Below, piece by piece: positions 6,607 to 9,319 of a stretch of 9,319 nt of DNA. A model generated the notes under the pieces. That model had not been told where the DNA came from. It was given only the letters and a program-made list of their open reading frames with translations, and made no database searches. The stretch is taken from contig CAJTVH010000076.1 of assembly GCA_910579745.1 (NCBI GenBank), positions 1-9,319 of the forward strand, in the 5' to 3' direction. Position numbers and translations under genes: made by a program. This DNA is from an uncultured Clostridia bacterium (lineage in GTDB: Bacteria; Bacillota; Clostridia; Lachnospirales; CAG-274). Each line of letters opens with the position of its first letter. Position 1 is the first letter of the stretch.

Positions 6607-7791
6607 TCATGAGAACCACATAATGGCTAATTTTCTGAAAATATCGGTAAGCCCCGCTTTCTCAACAGCCTTTTCCGTAACAATATCGCTTCTTCCAACT
6701 TCTTTACCCTCATAGAAAAATACCGCCTCGCCGACTTTAGAACCAGCGTCAAAAGGAGCGGCTATTCCCTCAGAAAGTTCATTTTTTACCTCAATCTCCG
6801 ATTTCGCGCCTTTAGGCACAACGACTTTAACCTCATCTTTGATTATCCCCCCGACAAAATTATCTTTACCCTTAAATACGGGTATGTCTCCCGCTTTGGA
6901 GTTTTTCTCCCCGCCTTTTATAACGGTATAGTTGGCGAAGCCGTAATCAAGCATTTTCATAACCTCCTGAAACCTCACTTTCGGGTCAGGCGCCGCCATA
7001 ACAACGGCGATAAGCTCCATACCGTTTCTCTCCGCGCTGCCCGAAAGGCAATACATTGCGTTTCCTGTAGAACCTGTTTTAAGTCCTGTCGCTCCCTCAT
7101 ACCATTTAATTAGCTTGTTTGTGTTTGTAAGCCCAAATTCTGTGTCGCCCTTTTTAGTCGTGTGTATAATAGTGTCTTGCCATGTGGTCGTGTATTTTTT
7201 TATGTCCGGATAATTTTTAAGGAGTTCTCTGCTCATAATGGCTATGTCTTTCGCCGACATAATATGTCCCTCTGTATCAAGACCGCAGGCGTTTTTAAAA
7301 ACCGTGTTATTCATGCCAAGCTCTTTCGCCTTATTGTTCATCATTTGGACGAAATTTTCCTCGCTTCCACCGATAAACTCAGCCATCGCCACAGCGGCGT
7401 CGTTGGCTGAGGCTATTGCTATTGATTTTGTAAGTTCCGAGACCTTCTGCCTTTCGTTTGGTTCCAAAAAAATCTGAGAACCGCCCATGCTGGCGGCGTG
7501 CTCGCTTATAACCACTGAATCGTCCCAGTTTATCTTTTTCTGAGAAACAGAGTCGTAAATAAGCAAAAGCGTCATAATTTTCGTAACGCTTGCCGGCGCG
7601 AACATTTCATCCTGATTTTTTTGAAATAAAATTTTTCCTGTCATCGGCTCCATAATTACCGCCGATTTAGCGTTAATATCAAGATTTCCCGCCTCTTTCG
7701 CGGCTTCTTTCTTTTCCTCCGCTAAAGCGGGTAAAACAGAGTAAAAACAAATTAAAAAAAGCGTTAAAAAACAAACTATGTATTTTCTCAC
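6607..7791 (-). CDS. Serine D-Ala-D-Ala carboxypeptidase (peptidase S11, PBP5/DacF type)
   Basis: 394 residues, usual for the family. It trims the terminal D-Ala from peptidoglycan pentapeptides at the outer face of the membrane. Residues 1-24 form a signal peptide ending PALA. The three penicillin-binding motifs are present: S68-V-T-K71 (nucleophile Ser68) in FAPASVTKIMTLLL, S128-A-N130, and K238-T-G240 in GLKTGSTGNA. Residues about 290-375 fit the beta-rich C-terminal PBP5 domain, and the end (LTDIFRKLAIMWFS) is an amphipathic helix suited to membrane anchoring. The start is GTG at 7789-7791, supported by AGGAGG six bases upstream. No convincing terminator lies between its stop and the family-B element at 6566. 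The gene stands between two copies of that element. Whether it acts in vegetative growth or sporulation cannot be told here. Confidence 0.95.
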   Translation of the reverse strand: MRKYIVCFLTLFLICFYSVLPALAEEKKEAAKEAGNLDINAKSAVIMEPMTGKILFQKNQDEMFAPASVTKIMTLLLIYDSVSQKKINWDDSVVISEHAASMGGSQIFLEPNERQKVSELTKSIAIASANDAAVAMAEFIGGSEENFVQMMNNKAKELGMNNTVFKNACGLDTEGHIMSAKDIAIMSRELLKNYPDIKKYTTTWQDTIIHTTKKGDTEFGLTNTNKLIKWYEGATGLKTGSTGNAMYCLSGSAERNGMELIAVVMAAPDPKVRFQEVMKMLDYGFANYTVIKGGEKNSKAGDIPVFKGKDNFVGGIIKDEVKVVVPKGAKSEIEVKNELSEGIAAPFDAGSKVGEAVFFYEGKEVGRSDIVTEKAVEKAGLTDIFRKLAIMWFS

Positions 7792-7797
7792 AATAAA

Positions 7798-7803
7798 CCT
7801 CCT
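7798..7803 (-). promoter_or_regulatory. Ribosome binding site supporting the GTG start of the carboxypeptidase
   Basis: Minus strand AGGAGG followed by TTTATT and GTG. A perfect site at ideal spacing makes the GTG start secure. Confidence 0.9.
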
Positions 7804-7987
7804 GCCTGTAAAATCAGTTACTAATATTAATTTATTAATGAAACGCCCATTTAATGTTATAAAAAATAATTTTTCCTATAAAAAATAATGTATAATATCA
7901 AAATAATTGTAAATAATAATAAACGCGGATAACAAAAAATGTTTTTCCGCTTTTCCTCCATGAATTTTTTAAAAAACACAAAACCAC
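7804..7987 (-). other. AT-rich leader of the carboxypeptidase gene, promoter not resolved
   Basis: The promoter should lie here or within the repeats beyond. Candidates such as TATTAT near 7891-7896 and TTTACA near 7906-7911 on the minus strand are spaced only about 10 bases apart, so no pair is convincing. No other structure is seen. Confidence 0.35.
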
Positions 7988-8049
7988 AAAAAAACAGATA
8001 CTAAAATCGAAACACATGTTAAAGTTTTCGGTTAAAGTATCTGTTTTTT
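7988..8049 (-). terminator. Strong hairpin, probable terminator of the HEPN-CBS gene
   Basis: A perfect 14-base inverted repeat: AAAAAACAGATACT (7989-8002) and AGTATCTGTTTTTT (8036-8049), with an inner partial stem (CGAAAC, GTTTTCG). On the minus strand the second arm runs into seven T residues; the plus strand also ends in six T, so it may act both ways. It lies 380 bases after the stop of the HEPN-CBS gene, but only about 50 once the two inserted elements between them are discounted. Confidence 0.7.
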
Positions 8050-8073
8050 CGTTAAATAATAATATATCATCTA

Positions 8074-8235
8074 GGGCGTATCTAAAACCTATCATAAGCT
8101 ATCAGCTATATACCTCCAAATATCTAAAAAAATTATTAAAAAATAAACCAAAACAATTCAATTAAACAGAAAAGCTTTTCTGTTTCGTTTTATTTTTTAT
8201 AATTTTTCGCGCGTATTTTAGTTTTCAGATACGCT
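8074..8235 (+). mobile_element. Miniature inverted-repeat element, family B, copy 2
   Basis: Second copy of the element at 6407-6566, same orientation, with left end GGGCGTATCTAAAAC, right end GTTTTCAGATACGCT, and CTA on both sides (8071-8073, 8236-8238). Its central hairpin AAACAGAAAA-GCTTTTCTGTTT is a perfect palindrome. Its left end has drifted more than its right. It ends 9 bases from the family-A element at 8245. Confidence 0.85.
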
Positions 8236-8244
8236 CTAAAATAT

Positions 8245-8409
8245 TATAGCCAATCAACTTGAAAAATGAACAAGTTCAGCGGTTAAAAGTCCTTTTCACC
8301 GCGCTGCCGTAAGTTGACGCGGGCTTTCGGCCGCGCCTGCCTTCCGCCGCCTTGTGAAAATAATTTTCGCCCCGTTTCCTTTTTTCCATTTTCAAGTTGA
8401 TTGACTATA
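8245..8409 (-). mobile_element. Miniature inverted-repeat element, family A, copy 2
   Basis: A 165-base element in the opposite orientation to copy 1. Its ends are TATAGCCAATCAACTTGAAA and, reverse complemented, TATAGTCAATCAACTTGAAA. Internal blocks shared with copy 1 include GAAAATTATTTTCACAAG and CTTTTAACCGCTGA followed by CTTGTT. The centre is GC-rich and differs from copy 1, but again can fold: on the minus strand GGCGCGG (8331-8337) pairs with CCGCGTC (8316-8322) around CCGAAAGC. It lies 19 bases after the stop of the HEPN-CBS gene. Confidence 0.85.
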
Positions 8410-8428
8410 TTTCCCTCCGTAAACACTT

Positions 8429-9136
8429 CTATAATAAATCCCACGGCGTAATCATAGCGATAATCTCCTCGTCTCTTTTACCGTTTTTCGTAATATAAAT
8501 AACCGTAAGAAGCTTTTTTCTCCCCGGCGTATATTTAAAAAGTTCCTGAACCTCATAAAGATAAGCGCTTTCCGGCAAAAAGGCGAAATACTCGTTTAAA
8601 TGCTCGTCAAGCGGTATATATTTCTGAAACTGCCTAATTTCCGTTTCCTCATTAATTGTAATGGAATTTTCATAGCACATATACGTGAAAACGGTATTCT
8701 CGCTGAAAACCCCAATAAGCCTTTCCCCGTCAATAATGGGAATGTGAGTGTATGTAAAAGAGTTCATAACCTTGACTACCTCAGATAATTTAGAATCCGG
8801 CGAGGCAGTGTATATTCTATCCATAGGAACAGCGAAGTCGAGAGCTCTCGGCGGATTGGAAATAATGTTAAGACATTTTTCCAAAAGCTTAATCATCTCA
8901 TAAGACGGGATAATGGGATAAACACCGCCAACCTTCGGGTTATGAGTTAAAAAATTTCTGACAACCCTGCAATAATCAAGGTCCTCTTTAAATTTTTTAA
9001 GCTGTGGTACGGTAAAAAGACGGCCGATAATAGACTCGTTCTCTTTCGAGTTAGGGAAATAAATTCTTCTCCCCTCAAACTCAAGCTGTTTGTAAAGCTG
9101 TAAAAATTTTTCTGTTTGAGAATTCAAAAAAATCAC
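8429..9136 (-). CDS. HEPN-like domain fused to CBS domains, coupled to a metal transporter
   Basis: 235 residues, GTG start. Residues 1-95 are mainly helical and contain DYCRVVRNFLTHNPK, where R60-N61-x3-H65 matches the RNxxxH (R-x4-H) motif of HEPN domains, often an RNase active site. Residues about 100-155 form a CBS domain (MDRIYTASPDSKLSEVVKVM, THIPIIDGERLIGVFSEN), and 165-235 a second, less regular one ending IIAMITPWDLL. CBS pairs usually bind adenosine nucleotides or related ligands and control a partner. I associate this N-terminus plus CBS layout with an uncharacterised Bacillota family of similar length. The start overlaps the stop of the ABC-3 permease gene as GTGA, and the upstream ribosome site is weak (AAGAAAGAAAAG), so translation probably depends on coupling. 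Role unknown; RNase activity is inference from one motif. Confidence 0.8.
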   Translation of the reverse strand: MIFLNSQTEKFLQLYKQLEFEGRRIYFPNSKENESIIGRLFTVPQLKKFKEDLDYCRVVRNFLTHNPKVGGVYPIIPSYEMIKLLEKCLNIISNPPRALDFAVPMDRIYTASPDSKLSEVVKVMNSFTYTHIPIIDGERLIGVFSENTVFTYMCYENSITINEETEIRQFQKYIPLDEHLNEYFAFLPESAYLYEVQELFKYTPGRKKLLTVIYITKNGKRDEEIIAMITPWDLL

Positions 9137-9319
9137 CTTTTCTTTCTTACGCCCAATAAAATCAATAATATAAAAATTCCGATAAGAACGATAGTTCCTC
9201 CGGGCTTAAGATCATATACGCACGCCGTTAAAAGCCCGAAAACAGTAAAAATAACGGCGAAAACAACCGAAATAATAACGTTTGACTTATAGCTTTTGGA
9301 TATAAGCATAGCGCAGGCG
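9133..9319 (-). CDS. C-terminal end of an ABC-3 family metal transporter permease (partial)
   Basis: The last 61 residues of a protein running in from the right edge, ending in TGA at 9133-9135. Two hydrophobic helices are visible: SNVIISVVFAVIFTVFGLL, and IVLIGIFILLILLGV before a basic tail (RKKR). Between them lies the conserved DLKPGGTIVLI loop, matching the final helices of ZnuB/TroC-type permeases that import Zn or Mn with a solute-binding lipoprotein and an ATPase. Those partner genes should lie off the right edge. Metal specificity cannot be judged from this piece. The stop overlaps the next gene's GTG by GTGA. Confidence 0.8.
   Translation of the reverse strand, partial: ACAMLISKSYKSNVIISVVFAVIFTVFGLLTACVYDLKPGGTIVLIGIFILLILLGVRKKR

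Noticed and set aside
7898..8095. 65-codon minus-strand open frame
   Set aside because: It covers the terminator hairpin and the end of a family-B element and lacks a ribosome site; the sequence is AT-driven.

Overview
The window looks like an AT-rich chromosomal segment of a pectin-degrading anaerobe of the Bacillota (Clostridia). The evidence is a secreted family-1 pectate lyase with a dockerin-type domain and Thr/Glu-rich linkers, strong AGGAGG ribosome sites, TTG and GTG starts, a PBP5-type carboxypeptidase with a Gram-positive style signal peptide, and long AT-rich intergenic spaces. The genus cannot be fixed from the sequence; a gut or rumen pectin specialist is an inference. All recognisable genes are on the minus strand.

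Layout from right to left, in the direction of transcription. 9133-9319 is the C-terminal end of an ABC-3 family metal (Zn/Mn type) transporter permease. Its stop overlaps the GTG start of a HEPN-like plus CBS-domain protein (8429-9136) by four bases. The 637-base gap 7792-8428 holds two miniature inverted-repeat elements of different families (A2 at 8245-8409, B2 at 8074-8235) and a strong hairpin terminator (7988-8049); 7804-7987 is AT-rich leader with no promoter I can assign firmly. Next is a serine D-Ala-D-Ala carboxypeptidase (6607-7791). The 348-base gap 6259-6606 holds a second family-B element (6407-6566) and the consensus promoter of the pectate lyase. The pectate lyase (3166-6258) ends in a clear terminator (3059-3105). 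A membrane-anchored coiled-coil protein with a Cys/His metal-binding tail follows (2307-2951), with its own promoter. The 836-base gap 1471-2306 holds a second family-A element (1851-2004), a short remnant of a P-loop ATPase gene broken by that element, and the promoter of the last gene. That gene (1-1470, running off the left edge) encodes a large secreted multi-module beta-sandwich protein of the kind attached to pectin-active enzymes.

Functionally, the two secreted proteins are plausibly parts of extracellular pectin use, but each has its own promoter, so they are neighbours rather than a visible operon. The carboxypeptidase and the coiled-coil protein are cell-envelope proteins. The metal permease and the HEPN-CBS protein form a translationally coupled pair. 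The least expected content is non-coding: four miniature elements from two families, all intergenic, one next to the pectate lyase promoter, two packed between a gene and its probable terminator, and one sitting in a dead ATPase gene. I found no tRNA, rRNA, CRISPR array or recognised riboswitch.
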